A DNA stretch of 38,545 nucleotides, taken from NCBI GenBank assembly GCA_903922735.1, contig CAIXUZ010000027.1, positions 1 to 38,545 of the forward strand, in the 5' to 3' direction. Positions 1-7,939 of the stretch are shown here, in pieces (within the stretch, counting starts at the first letter, position 1; each line of letters begins with the position of its first letter). This DNA comes from an uncultured Verrucomicrobia subdivision 3 bacterium. Its GTDB lineage: Bacteria > Verrucomicrobiota > Verrucomicrobiia > Limisphaerales > UBA11358. Under the pieces are notes generated by a model. That model was given only the letters and a program-made list of their open reading frames with translations. It made no database searches and had not been told where the DNA came from. The position numbers and the translations under genes are program-made.

Positions 1-25
1 ACCAAAGGAACCGAATCGCCCGAAC

Positions 26-829
26 TTAATTATACCCGCCTTGAGGGTTGACTTTTTTGGTCCCCACATGGCCGTCAAAATACCCATAATTCCGAGCGTT
101 GCCATGGACTGGCTTCATGGGCAGGAAGGTTCCCTCCCAAGAATTGGTTTTGGATCCAATAAAATCCACATCGGTAATATAGCATATGGAAGCCAGTGAT
201 CCTTTCGTGGCAACCTCGCTCAGCTTATGCCCTGGCTGGTAAACACCCCCCGCATTCCCGTTCGCGGGCGGATAATAGGGATAACCAAAGGGATCTGAAG
301 TGTTAACAGTAGTGCCATCAGGCTTGTTCCAAACAAATGTAAGCCCTTTACCAGTATTATCATCTACGGCCTGACGCAAATAGACCGTTTTATTGGAAAA
401 AGTCACAGCATCTTTGGCATTATACAAAGCGGCCACACCCGGACAGAGCGCCACTTTGGCCAAATTGTAGGCAACGGGGAACTGGCTTGGATCAGGCAGG
501 CCCAAATACGGCGCAAAGTGATAAACCAACTGATTTGTGGATTTGATATTGTAAACGGCACTTTGGCCGCTCATCAGGCCTTTGTAATCGCCCATAAAAT
601 CATAATCCGGCCCCAGCGGCAGCCAGTCGCCGTGCTCACCCACGAACATCATCAGGGCAGTATTCATCTGCTTGAAATTACTCCGGCAAGCGACCTGCTG
701 GGCCTTCTTTTTGGCACTGGCCAGCGCCGGCAACAGCATCGCTGCCAGGATGGCGATGATGGCGATGACCACCAGCAATTCAATGAGGGTGAAAGCCCGA
801 CGCCAGCGGAGGAAATGTTTCTGATTCAT
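26..829 (-). CDS. Prepilin-type N-terminal cleavage/methylation domain protein (H-x9-DG type)
   Basis: This 267-residue protein starts with a basic stretch (residues 1-12) followed by a class III prepilin leader, [16 protein letters not shown], with Ala before the Phe where prepilin peptidase would cut. The hydrophobic helix runs to about residue 37. The rest is a variable secreted region ending in His-x9-Asp-Gly ([15 protein letters not shown]), the hallmark of the large DUF1559-like pseudopilin group of Planctomycetes and Verrucomicrobia. Such proteins are exported and thought to sit in pseudopilus-like or surface structures; individual functions are unknown. It lies downstream of a paralogue in the same orientation (1048-1819), and the sequence just upstream of each gene is also similar, so the pair arose by tandem duplication including the promoter. 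No Shine-Dalgarno motif precedes the ATG. The family is clear, the role is not. Confidence 0.9.
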   Translation of the reverse strand: MNQKHFLRWRRAFTLIELLVVIAIIAILAAMLLPALASAKKKAQQVACRSNFKQMNTALMMFVGEHGDWLPLGPDYDFMGDYKGLMSGQSAVYNIKSTNQLVYHFAPYLGLPDPSQFPVAYNLAKVALCPGVAALYNAKDAVTFSNKTVYLRQAVDDNTGKGLTFVWNKPDGTTVNTSDPFGYPYYPPANGNAGGVYQPGHKLSEVATKGSLASICYITDVDFIGSKTNSWEGTFLPMKPVHGNARNYGYFDGHVGTKKVNPQGGYN

Positions 830-895
830 AATATTTAAGTTCTCGTTATATTTTGCCAGCCGGTTTTAAGCGCGGCTATTAGGATAATAGCTTAA

Positions 896-924
896 AATCT
901 ACCCTGCTCAGTAAATATTTTCAA
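896..924 (-). promoter_or_regulatory. Putative sigma70-type promoter of the first prepilin-like gene
   Basis: On the minus strand TTGAAA and TAGATT are separated by 17 bases, about 70 bases upstream of the ATG at 829. The same block is partly conserved upstream of the paralogue (a CGGT-GAAAAT start and an AGATT end), which supports function over chance. The match to consensus is moderate. Confidence 0.35.
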
Positions 925-1047
925 CCGCAAAATGCGTGAAAGTTTCTGCCACCCTTTCCTTCACATCCACAAACATCGGCACCATATCCCGGCACTGATG
1001 AGTTCCCCGTTTTCCCCGTGGAGATGGAATCCGATTGTGATGGAATT

Positions 1048-1819
1048 TTATTGCCCCCCATTGGGCTTGGGTTTTTTGTTTGCCACATGGCCATCAAAAT
1101 ATAGATAGTTACGCACGGAACCGTGAATCGGCTTGGTTGATAACATGGTTGAACCCCAAGGATTTGTGCCATTATGAGCAAGCTTATCCGCATCAATCAG
1201 ATGCCACGCGACCGAGAGCGACACCTTGGCGGCCACTTCAGACATTTTATGACTTGGTGCCCATGGGCTGCCAGTTTGGGAATTGGTCGGATAACCAAAG
1301 GCCCCCCCCTGCCGACTGCGACGGCGGCGTATTGGGAAAAGATAATGGCTGGTTTGCATTTTCATCAAAGCCACCCCGGTCCTCAAAAACTGTATAGTTG
1401 TTGAGGTTCGTGGCAGATCGGTCTGAGGCCACAGCGGCAACGCCGGGACAAAGCAAGGCTTTGCACACTTGCTTGACGGTGGTCGGTTCCTTTTCCCCCA
1501 GATATTTATACAGATAAAATCCAAACGAAGATTTGGCGTTGGTATCATAGGTACAGCCCTGTCCACTATACAAACCCGTTTGATATTGTGCAAATTCCGG
1601 TCCGGGCGGGCAAAAATCGTTGTTCTCATCACTAAACATCTTCAACGCAATCCCCACCTGCCGTATGTTGGAGGTGCAACTCACCTGCTGGGCCTTCAAC
1701 TTGGCTTTGGACAGCGCCGGCAACAGCATCGCCGCCAAAATGGCGATGATGGCAATGACCACCAGCAGTTCAATGAGGGTGAAAGCCCGACGCCAGCGGG
1801 AGGAATATTTTTGACTCAT
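1048..1819 (-). pseudogene. Frameshifted prepilin-like paralogue (H-x9-DG type)
   Basis: The N-terminal 170 residues or so (ATG at 1819) carry the same [16 protein letters not shown] leader as the neighbour at 26-829, then run out of frame and stop at 1247. The missing C-terminal part is present in another frame down to a TAA at 1048. It includes [10 protein letters not shown] and IHGSVRNYLYFDGHV, which align with [14 protein letters not shown] and H-x9-DG segments of the neighbour. The switch falls at a run of eight C on the plus strand (1302-1309, G8 in the gene). Removing one base there joins the two parts into about 256 residues, close to the neighbour's 267. It may be a true pseudogene, a homopolymer sequencing error, or a slippage or phase-variable site. 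The sequence alone cannot separate these. Confidence 0.8.
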
Positions 1820-1955
1820 AATTATTAAAATTCACGTTTTATTTCGCTGGCCGAATTTAAGCACTGCGATCAAGGTGATGGCGAATAATCTATACGGTTC
1901 AGGTCAAATTTTCCACCGATAATTGAGTTAAAATTTCCGCCATCCTTTTCAACCA
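1820..1955 (-). repeat. Upstream region duplicated with the prepilin genes
   Basis: The stretch upstream of the paralogue at 1819 resembles the stretch upstream of the gene at 829 (830-957). Both have an A/T-rich block before the ATG, a TTAA-rich middle, and a conserved far end (GGCRGAAA on the minus strand). The duplicated unit therefore includes promoter and gene. The rest of this intergenic gap up to 2089 shows no gene. Confidence 0.5.
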
Positions 1956-2089
1956 TCTCTGCCATCGCCGACGCAGCTACTCCAGAAGTCGCTTGTATTT
2001 ATGGCATTACGTTTGGAATTGACGATGGCATTCATTCTCGCTAGTCTGTTGGACCGTTCGAGCATGAAGCGCGGACGGTAACTATATTT

Positions 2090-2281
2090 ATGGCTGAAGG
2101 ATACTGCGTCAAATGCAAGGCCAAGAAAGAAATTTCTGATGGCGTTGAGGAAACGATGAAAAATGGCCGGAAAGCCATCAAGGGCAAATGCCCGACCTGC
2201 GGCACGGTCATGTTCAAAATCCTCGGCAAATCCGCCACGCCGGCGGCAACCGCCACCAATCCCAATCCGCCGACTGTTTAA
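2090..2281 (+). CDS. DUF5679 domain protein, small zinc-ribbon-like
   Basis: This 63-residue protein contains YCVKCKAKKEI near the N-terminus and CPTCGTVMFKI at about residues 34-44, i.e. two Cys-x2-Cys pairs that probably bind one zinc ion. The layout matches the DUF5679 family of short bacterial and archaeal proteins of unknown function. The C-terminal 18 residues are a low-complexity Ala/Thr/Pro tail. It ends three bases before the NDK-like gene at 2285, so the two are very probably co-transcribed. There is no Shine-Dalgarno motif, only an A/T-rich lead into the ATG. The family call is firm; the role is unknown. Confidence 0.8.
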   Translation: MAEGYCVKCKAKKEISDGVEETMKNGRKAIKGKCPTCGTVMFKILGKSATPAATATNPNPPTV

Positions 2282-2284
2282 ATT

Positions 2285-3457
2285 ATGTCCCAACAGCTCG
2301 CCTACGTCATCATCACCCCCTACTCGCTTTACAAATCCCGCACCGGCGGCATTTTGAGCCGCCTCATCACGCGCACCGGCCTCGACCTCGTGGGGCTGCG
2401 CATGTTTGCGCCGAGCGCCGAACTGGTGAAGGAATACGCCGAAACCATCGTTTCCGCGCATGACACGCAGGATCGCAAGGTTCAGGAACTGCTGAAGCAA
2501 TACGTCCAGGAAAACCTTTCGCCCGATCCCAAGACCGGACGCCGGCGGCGCGTGATGATGCTCCTGTTCAAAGGCGACGAAGCCGTGCGCAAGGTGCGTT
2601 CCGTCGTCGGCAACCTGAGCCCCAACCGCCAGGGCGGCGAAACCATCCGCGACACCTACAGCGATCTCATCGTGGGCGATGATGGCAAAGTCCGCTACTT
2701 CGAGCCCGCCGTGCTGGCCGCCCCCACCTTTGAGGAAGCGGAACACAAACTTAAAATGTGGGCGCGCTATTCCGACGCGGACGGCGGCATCGTGGAAAAC
2801 GTCACGACCTACGCGCCCGGCGAGTTGCCCGAACGCACCCTCGTCCTGATCAAGCCGGACAACTTCCGCTTTCCCACCGGCCGCCCCGGCAACGTCATTG
2901 ATTTCTTCTCCCGCGCCGGCCTTTACATTGTCGGCGCGCGGGTGTTCCGGATGAGCACGGCGCAGGCGGTGGAATTTTACGGCCCCGTCCGCGAATTTCT
3001 CCGCACCAAGCTCAAAGACGGCGTCAGCGCCAAGGCCAAGGAAGTCCTCGAAAAGGAATTCGGCTTCAAAATTTCCGCCGCCGACCAGAAGGCGCTCGGC
3101 GAGATTCTGGGCCCGCTGCAAGGCGATTCCCAGTTCGACAACATCGTCCGCTTCATGGCCGGCCGCGCGCCCAGCGAGATTCCTGAATCCGAATGGCCCA
3201 AACCCGGCACCGAGAAGTGCATCGCGCTGGTTTACGAGGGCGTCAACGCCGTCAGCAAAATCCGCGACGTGCTGGGGCCGACCGATCCCTCCAAGGCGCC
3301 TCCCGGCAGCATCCGCCGCGAATTCGGCTCCACCATCATGGTCAATGCCGCCCATGCCAGCGACTCGGCGGAAAACGCCAAGCGCGAGTTCGGCATCGTC
3401 AAGCCCGGCGAAAACAACTTCAAACAGGTCATCGAAGAAGCCTTCGGCAAAAGCTGA
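2285..3457 (+). CDS. Double-domain nucleoside diphosphate kinase-like protein
   Basis: At 390 residues this is well over twice the usual NDK length of about 140, and it contains two NDK-like domains. The C-terminal domain (about residues 182-373) has the family signatures: RTLVLIKPD with Lys190, GSIRREFG, and the active site NAAHASDS with the phospho-accepting His357. It also carries an insertion of roughly 50 residues (about 240-295) not found in standard NDKs. The N-terminal domain (about 5-160) keeps the fold pattern (AYVIITPYSL, GGETIRD) but lacks the Lys and the catalytic His, so it looks like a pseudo-kinase half. NDK transfers the gamma phosphate between nucleoside triphosphates and diphosphates in the cytoplasm. 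A regulatory or dimer-mimicking role for the N-terminal half is inference. It is followed by a strong terminator. Confidence 0.8.
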   Translation: MSQQLAYVIITPYSLYKSRTGGILSRLITRTGLDLVGLRMFAPSAELVKEYAETIVSAHDTQDRKVQELLKQYVQENLSPDPKTGRRRRVMMLLFKGDEAVRKVRSVVGNLSPNRQGGETIRDTYSDLIVGDDGKVRYFEPAVLAAPTFEEAEHKLKMWARYSDADGGIVENVTTYAPGELPERTLVLIKPDNFRFPTGRPGNVIDFFSRAGLYIVGARVFRMSTAQAVEFYGPVREFLRTKLKDGVSAKAKEVLEKEFGFKISAADQKALGEILGPLQGDSQFDNIVRFMAGRAPSEIPESEWPKPGTEKCIALVYEGVNAVSKIRDVLGPTDPSKAPPGSIRREFGSTIMVNAAHASDSAENAKREFGIVKPGENNFKQVIEEAFGKS

Positions 3458-3478
3458 AGCGAAACCGACAGAAACCTT

Positions 3479-3928
3479 TCAAGCCCACGCCCCGCGTGGG
3501 CTTTTTAATTGCTCCAGCAACTGCGCATCGGCGGCGGGAAATTCATGCGCCTCCAGCTCCGACCGGTCAACCCACTTCACCGCCGCGCAATCCAGCGGCT
3601 GCGGTTCCCCAGACAGCAGCCGGCAGACAAAGAATTTCAGATGAACGGATTTTTCGGGATAGGCGTGGGAGATTTCTTCAAACAAAGCGCCAACGGAAAT
3701 CTCCACCCCCAGCTCTTCGCGGATTTCGCGGACAAGGCATTGCTCAAAGGTTTCAAGCGCCTCGCGCTTGCCGCCGGGAAATTCCCACAGACCGCCGAGG
3801 TGCGAATGAGCGTGGCGCTGCGTGATGAGCAGTTTACCGCCGCGAAAGATGAGCGCGGCGCTGACTTCGACGCAGTTTTTAGTTTTTAATTTTGAGTTTT
3901 TAGCTGGCGCGGGATCGGCGTGAATCAT
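3479..3928 (-). CDS. mutT: NUDIX hydrolase, MutT-like (8-oxo-dGTP diphosphatase type)
   Basis: This 149-residue protein has a complete NUDIX box (G-x5-E-x7-REIREELGV, about residues 52-74) preceded by GGLWEFPGG, the MutT-type lead-in. MutT enzymes hydrolyse 8-oxo-dGTP to the monophosphate and so keep oxidised guanine out of DNA; other NTP substrates are possible. The first 18 residues are A/T-rich and low complexity (KNSKLKTKN) and not part of the fold, but no other start codon occurs before the domain, so the ATG at 3928 is kept. It follows ugd with a 26-base gap and may be co-transcribed with it. Its C-terminal codons overlap the terminator of the opposing gene. Confidence 0.85.
   Translation of the reverse strand: MIHADPAPAKNSKLKTKNCVEVSAALIFRGGKLLITQRHAHSHLGGLWEFPGGKREALETFEQCLVREIREELGVEISVGALFEEISHAYPEKSVHLKFFVCRLLSGEPQPLDCAAVKWVDRSELEAHEFPAADAQLLEQLKSPRGAWA
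3481..3506 (+). terminator. Rho-independent terminator after the NDK-like gene
   Basis: A perfect 10-bp stem (AAGCCCACGC paired with GCGTGGGCTT) encloses a 3-base loop and runs into TTTTT. It starts 24 bases after the NDK-like stop. It also overlaps the last codons of the convergent NUDIX gene, so one sequence serves as coding and terminator. Confidence 0.9.
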
Positions 3929-3954
3929 CGCAACTAAAAATTAAGAACTTAAAA

Positions 3955-5244
3955 CTAACGTCCCACGCTCTTGTAGATCCACCCGAGCTTTTCCATTTCC
4001 GCGGGATCGAAGAGATTGCGGCCGTCGAACATGATCGGATGCGTCAACGCTTTCTTGGCGCGGGCCAGATCGAGCTGCTTGAATTCATCCCATTCCGTCG
4101 CCACCACAATCGCGTCGCAGCCTTCGGCCACGGCGTTCATGTCGTCGACATAAGTCACGTTCGGCAGCAGTGCTTTCGCTTTCTCCATGGCCTTGGGATC
4201 ATGAACGCGCAATGTCGCGCCGTCCTTCTGCAACCGATGGCAGAGGTCAATGGCCGGCGAGGAACGCACGTCGTCGGTATTCTGCTTGAAGGCCAGGCCG
4301 AGAACCCCGATTTTTTTGTCTTTCAACACCCAGAGCGTATCGGTGATTTTCTTGATAAAGCGCTCCATCTGGTCGGCGTTGATGCGCTGGACTTCCTTGA
4401 GCAGTTTAAATTCGTAACCCACCTGCTCGGAAATCTTGATAAACGCGCTCAAATCCTTCGGAAAACAACTGCCACCGAAGCCGATGCCCGCATTGAGAAA
4501 ACGGCGGCCAATGCGCTCATCCAGGCCGATGCCTTGGGCCACTTCCTGAACGTTGGCCCCGGCCGCTTCACAGACCGTGGCGATGGCGTTGATATAGGAG
4601 ATTTTCAGCGCGAGAAAGGAATTGGCGGCATGCTTGATGAGTTCGGCGGAATTGATGTCCGTGACGATGATCGGCGCTTTGAACGGAGTATAAATCTCCT
4701 TCATCGCCGCCGCCGGACGCGGCGAACTGACACCGATAACCACCCGGTCCGGCTGCATCAAATCATCCACCGCAAAACCTTCGCGGAGAAATTCCGGATT
4801 GCTGACAACGTCGAACTCCACCTTCGCCGCGCAGTAGCGCTTGATGGTCTCGGCCACTTTCTCGCCGGTTTTCACCGGCACCGTGCTTTTGTCCACGATG
4901 ATCTTATAGCTCGTCATGGCGGCGGCAATATCGCGGGCAACGCGTTCGATGTAGCTCAAATCGACCGCCCCGTCCGGCTGCGGCGGCGTGGGCACCGCGA
5001 TAAAAATCACGTCGGAATTCTGCACGCCCTCGGCGGTGCTGGCGGTGAATTTCAAACGTCCGGCGGCCACGTTCTTTTTGACAAGCTCTTCGAGACCGGG
5101 TTCGTATATTGGAATGCCGCCCGCCTGCAGCAGCTTCACCTTCGCCGCGTCGTTATCCACGCAGATGACGTGGTGGCCGACTTCCGCGAAGCACGTTCCC
5201 GTGACGAGGCCGACGTAGCCGGTGCCAATGATGGAAAGTTTCAT
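3955..5244 (-). CDS. ugd: UDP-glucose 6-dehydrogenase
   Basis: This 429-residue protein is full length for the UDP-glucose/GDP-mannose dehydrogenase family. It begins with a Rossmann NAD-binding motif (IGTGYVGLVTG, residues 6-16), has the central signature NPEFLREG (149-156), and the catalytic cysteine Cys260 in GFGGSCFPKD. It oxidises UDP-glucose to UDP-glucuronate with two NAD+, feeding acidic sugars into exopolysaccharide. Its ATG lies one base after the stop of the TPR gene at 5246, so the two are translated from one message. Its place beside polymerase, export and kinase genes supports a role in surface polysaccharide. A different UDP-sugar substrate cannot be excluded from sequence. Confidence 0.93.
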   Translation of the reverse strand: MKLSIIGTGYVGLVTGTCFAEVGHHVICVDNDAAKVKLLQAGGIPIYEPGLEELVKKNVAAGRLKFTASTAEGVQNSDVIFIAVPTPPQPDGAVDLSYIERVARDIAAAMTSYKIIVDKSTVPVKTGEKVAETIKRYCAAKVEFDVVSNPEFLREGFAVDDLMQPDRVVIGVSSPRPAAAMKEIYTPFKAPIIVTDINSAELIKHAANSFLALKISYINAIATVCEAAGANVQEVAQGIGLDERIGRRFLNAGIGFGGSCFPKDLSAFIKISEQVGYEFKLLKEVQRINADQMERFIKKITDTLWVLKDKKIGVLGLAFKQNTDDVRSSPAIDLCHRLQKDGATLRVHDPKAMEKAKALLPNVTYVDDMNAVAEGCDAIVVATEWDEFKQLDLARAKKALTHPIMFDGRNLFDPAEMEKLGWIYKSVGR

Positions 5245-5245
5245 C

Positions 5246-5788
5246 TTAAGATTTGGTCGCGGGTTGCTGAAAACGGCTCAAAGACTGCTTGGCGGATTCA
5301 GCCGCCGCCGAACCCGGAAATCGGGAGATCACCTGCTGATAGGCGGCGGCCGCCTCGGGTTTGTTTTGCGCTTCCAAGCTGGTGGCGATACCGAGCTGCG
5401 CGGTGGCCGCCAAGGTTCCAGCGGGCGCGGCTTCGAGAACTTTTTTGAACTGCGCCTGCGCGTCCGCGTAACGACCGGCGCTGAACATCGCCGTTGCCGC
5501 CTGCAATTGCGCCCGCTGCCCCGCCGCCGTGCCGGAATACTTGACGGCCAGCTGGGCGAAGGCATCAGCCATCTGGCTGGCATTGGCACCGGCAACCGGC
5601 GTGACCAGCAACTGCGTCAGCGCCTGACCCGCGGCAACTTCCTTCTGCGCGTGCTGGGTGGTCACATAAAAATAAATCCCCCAGAGGGCGAGCAGCCCCA
5701 CGATGACCGCAAGGATCCGGTTTTTGTTGGCCTCCAGCCAGGGCCAGATTTGAATCAGTATTTCCGCAGGTGCGTCTTTGGTTTGCAT
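5246..5788 (-). CDS. Membrane-anchored tetratricopeptide repeat protein (YfgM-like)
   Basis: This 180-residue protein has a short N-terminal segment, one transmembrane helix at about residues 25-45 (ILAVIVGLLALWGIYFYV), and a helical TPR-like region to the end with patterns such as FSAGRYADAQAQFKKVLEAAP and NKPEAAAAYQQVISRFPGS. The layout resembles YfgM/TPR_21 proteins, which are anchored in the inner membrane and help secretory chaperone networks. Here it could equally be an assembly factor for the polysaccharide machinery. It forms a tight pair with ugd and starts about 100 bases from the divergent O-antigen-ligase-like gene. The architecture is clear, the function uncertain. Confidence 0.75.
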   Translation of the reverse strand: MQTKDAPAEILIQIWPWLEANKNRILAVIVGLLALWGIYFYVTTQHAQKEVAAGQALTQLLVTPVAGANASQMADAFAQLAVKYSGTAAGQRAQLQAATAMFSAGRYADAQAQFKKVLEAAPAGTLAATAQLGIATSLEAQNKPEAAAAYQQVISRFPGSAAAESAKQSLSRFQQPATKS

Positions 5789-5894
5789 ATTGAAGGGATA
5801 GTTTTTCCCCGCCGCGCGCGAAACGCAAGCCGAAATCCCACCGCCGCACGGTTCTGACTTGAAATAAGAGGTGTTTCCAGCGCACTTTGCGGCG

Positions 5895-7370
5895 ATGTTT
5901 CGCCGCCTGCTGCAACTGCGAGCCGCCGACGTGCAGCTTTATCGGTTATGCGATGAAGCGGCCGGCAGCGTCATTTTGCTCATGGTGGTCTTCAGTCCGT
6001 GGGCGTTCGGCACCACCCAGCCATGGGCCATCTGGATCATGAATTACGCCGCCTATCTCCTCGGCGCGCTGCTGCTGGCCAAGCTGTTCATCCGCAAAAT
6101 CAAAAAATTTCCGGCCCCGCGCTGGGACGCCGGCGATCCGGGGGATAAAAAAACCGCAACGTTTTACACCGTCACCGCCCTGGTCTGGCTCACCGGCGCG
6201 CTGCTGTTGTTCTGCCTCACCAGCGCGCTCAATGTCGCCGCGACTTACGAACCCGAAAAACATTTTTTCACCTACCACGAGCATGTCAAATGGCTGCCGC
6301 ACAGTTTTGATGCGAACCGGACGTGGTTTTATTTCTGGACCTATCTCGGACTCGCCGCCGCGTTCTGGAGCATCCGGGACTGGCTGCTGGGGCGCACCGA
6401 AGCCGAAGAAAAGTCCCGGCGCCAGCCTACGCCCCCGGCCCCGCCGGTGATTCCGGCCCGGCTGCGCCGACTGCTATGGCTGCTCGCGGTGAGCGGGACG
6501 CTGCTCGGCATCGAAGCCATCGTCCAGCGCGCCGCCGGCTCCACCCGGCTGCTCTTTCTGGTCCACCCGGTCGTCAATCCGGAGGGCGACACGCAATTCG
6601 GCCCCTACGCCTACCGCTCGAATGCGGCGCAGTATTTCAACCTGCTCTGGCCGGTGTGTCTCGGCGCGTGGTGGCTGCTCCGGCGCGAAGGTTCACGGAA
6701 ATTATTATTCCTTCCCGCCGCCGCCGCCGTGATGGCGGCCTGCCCGATCATCTCCAGCAGCCGGGCCGGCGCACTGGTGGCGGGCGCCATGCTGGTGCTG
6801 ACGGCCGGGTTGTTTTTGGGGACGGAAATCATTGGGTTCCGGCGACCCGGCGGCGCGCGAAGACAATGGCGGAATATCATTCTGACCCTGCTTTTTTTGA
6901 CCACGACACTGGGACTCGGCTGGTATTTCGGCTGGTCAAAACTGGCGCCGCGGATGGAGCAGTTTGGCGAGGGTCTGGCCAACCGGGAACAAATGTATGC
7001 GGCCGCGCGACCGATGGCGGCGGATTATCCCCTGTTCGGCACCGGACCAGGAACCTTCGGGACGGTGTTCCAACTTTACCGGATTTCCAACGCCACCTAC
7101 TGGCCGGAGCAATTGCACAACGACTGGCTGGAAACGCTGATCACGTTTGGCTGGACGGGATTGCTGCTGGCACTGGCGGCGCTCGGCGGCGTGGTGGCGG
7201 CCGGGTGGCGGGCACCGCGACGATTGGCCGTGATGGCCGGACTGGCGCTGGCCGGCTGCCTGATCCAGGCGCGGTTTGATTTTCCCCTGCAAGTCCACTC
7301 CGTGCTGTTTCTCTTCCTGCTGATTGGCGCCATGCTGCTGGCGCTGAGCGCGATGGCGAAAAAGAATTAG
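5895..7370 (+). CDS. O-antigen ligase / Wzy-type polymerase family membrane protein
   Basis: This protein of about 491 residues has many hydrophobic helices: an N-terminal pair, two around the middle, and a dense set in the last third. A large extracytoplasmic loop near the C-terminal side contains GTGPGTFGTVFQLYR and then WPEQLHNDWLETLITFGW, the GxGxGxF and His-N-x-W patterns typical of the WaaL/Wzy (Wzy_C) family. Such proteins join undecaprenyl-linked repeat units into polymer or onto an acceptor at the periplasmic face. I chose the ATG at 5895; a GTG at 5871 would add eight residues. Its stop overlaps that of the convergent antiterminator gene by three bases. Ligase and polymerase cannot be told apart here. 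Confidence 0.8.
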   Translation: MFRRLLQLRAADVQLYRLCDEAAGSVILLMVVFSPWAFGTTQPWAIWIMNYAAYLLGALLLAKLFIRKIKKFPAPRWDAGDPGDKKTATFYTVTALVWLTGALLLFCLTSALNVAATYEPEKHFFTYHEHVKWLPHSFDANRTWFYFWTYLGLAAAFWSIRDWLLGRTEAEEKSRRQPTPPAPPVIPARLRRLLWLLAVSGTLLGIEAIVQRAAGSTRLLFLVHPVVNPEGDTQFGPYAYRSNAAQYFNLLWPVCLGAWWLLRREGSRKLLFLPAAAAVMAACPIISSSRAGALVAGAMLVLTAGLFLGTEIIGFRRPGGARRQWRNIILTLLFLTTTLGLGWYFGWSKLAPRMEQFGEGLANREQMYAAARPMAADYPLFGTGPGTFGTVFQLYRISNATYWPEQLHNDWLETLITFGWTGLLLALAALGGVVAAGWRAPRRLAVMAGLALAGCLIQARFDFPLQVHSVLFLFLLIGAMLLALSAMAKKN

Positions 7371-7939
7371 ATCACCGAGGCGCGACCACCGCCTTCACGC
7401 ACAAGCACGGCGACGGGCAATTTAACCATCGTCTGCCGGCCAAGAAATTCCATCAACACCGCCACGCGCTCACGGCCCGACTGCACCGGTGCGACCACCG
7501 CAAGCAAGCCGCGCAGACTGCCTTCGGCCACGCGCACGACATCGCCGGGAGCCAGGGCGTCGTCCACCACATGCAATTCCTCAGCGCCCAGCGTCGCGCG
7601 CAACCCGGCAATAACATCACCCCCGATGCTGGGCCAGCGGTCGCCAAAGTGAACCACGCCGCGCACGCCGCGCGCATGTTGCACCGCCCGAAGATCCGCC
7701 GGCCAGATGAACCGCGCAAATAAATAGCCGGGAAAAAGCGCCTCGGTGACCCGCACCGCGCCGCGGGCGGTGGCGCGTTTGAAGCGGATGCGCGGCAGGA
7801 AGACTTCAAGGCCGGCCAACTGGCGAAGGTGCGCGGCGGCGATGTGCTCGTGCTTGGGCTGCGCGCACAGGCAGAACCACGCGGTCACCGGCGGATGTTC
7901 ATGGGCGGCCTGCGGCATGGCGGACGCGGCGGAGGTCAC
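7367..7939 (-). CDS. NusG-family transcription antiterminator (RfaH/UpxY type)
   Basis: This 190-residue protein has an N-terminal NGN domain (about residues 18-105, with AWFCLCAQPKHEHIAAAHL and LFPGYLFARF) and a C-terminal KOW-like region (about 128-178, LAPGDVVRVAEGSLRGL). These are the two parts of NusG paralogues such as RfaH and UpxY, which ride on RNA polymerase and let it read through long polysaccharide operons. The GTG start overlaps the stop of the autokinase gene by four bases, so it is the last gene of the export operon. The reading frame also has an ATG eight codons in. Being last rather than first in the operon is unlike Bacteroides UpxY. I found no ops-like element. Confidence 0.85.
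   Translation of the reverse strand: MTSAASAMPQAAHEHPPVTAWFCLCAQPKHEHIAAAHLRQLAGLEVFLPRIRFKRATARGAVRVTEALFPGYLFARFIWPADLRAVQHARGVRGVVHFGDRWPSIGGDVIAGLRATLGAEELHVVDDALAPGDVVRVAEGSLRGLLAVVAPVQSGRERVAVLMEFLGRQTMVKLPVAVLVREGGGRASVI

Noticed and set aside
1949..3355. 468-codon open frame on the minus strand
   Set aside because: It is antisense to the DUF5679 and NDK-like genes; its composition (Gly, His, Phe, Asp rich) is that of a reverse-strand shadow in GC-rich DNA.
4039..5448. 469-codon open frame on the plus strand
   Set aside because: It is antisense to ugd, whose NAD-binding and catalytic motifs are intact.
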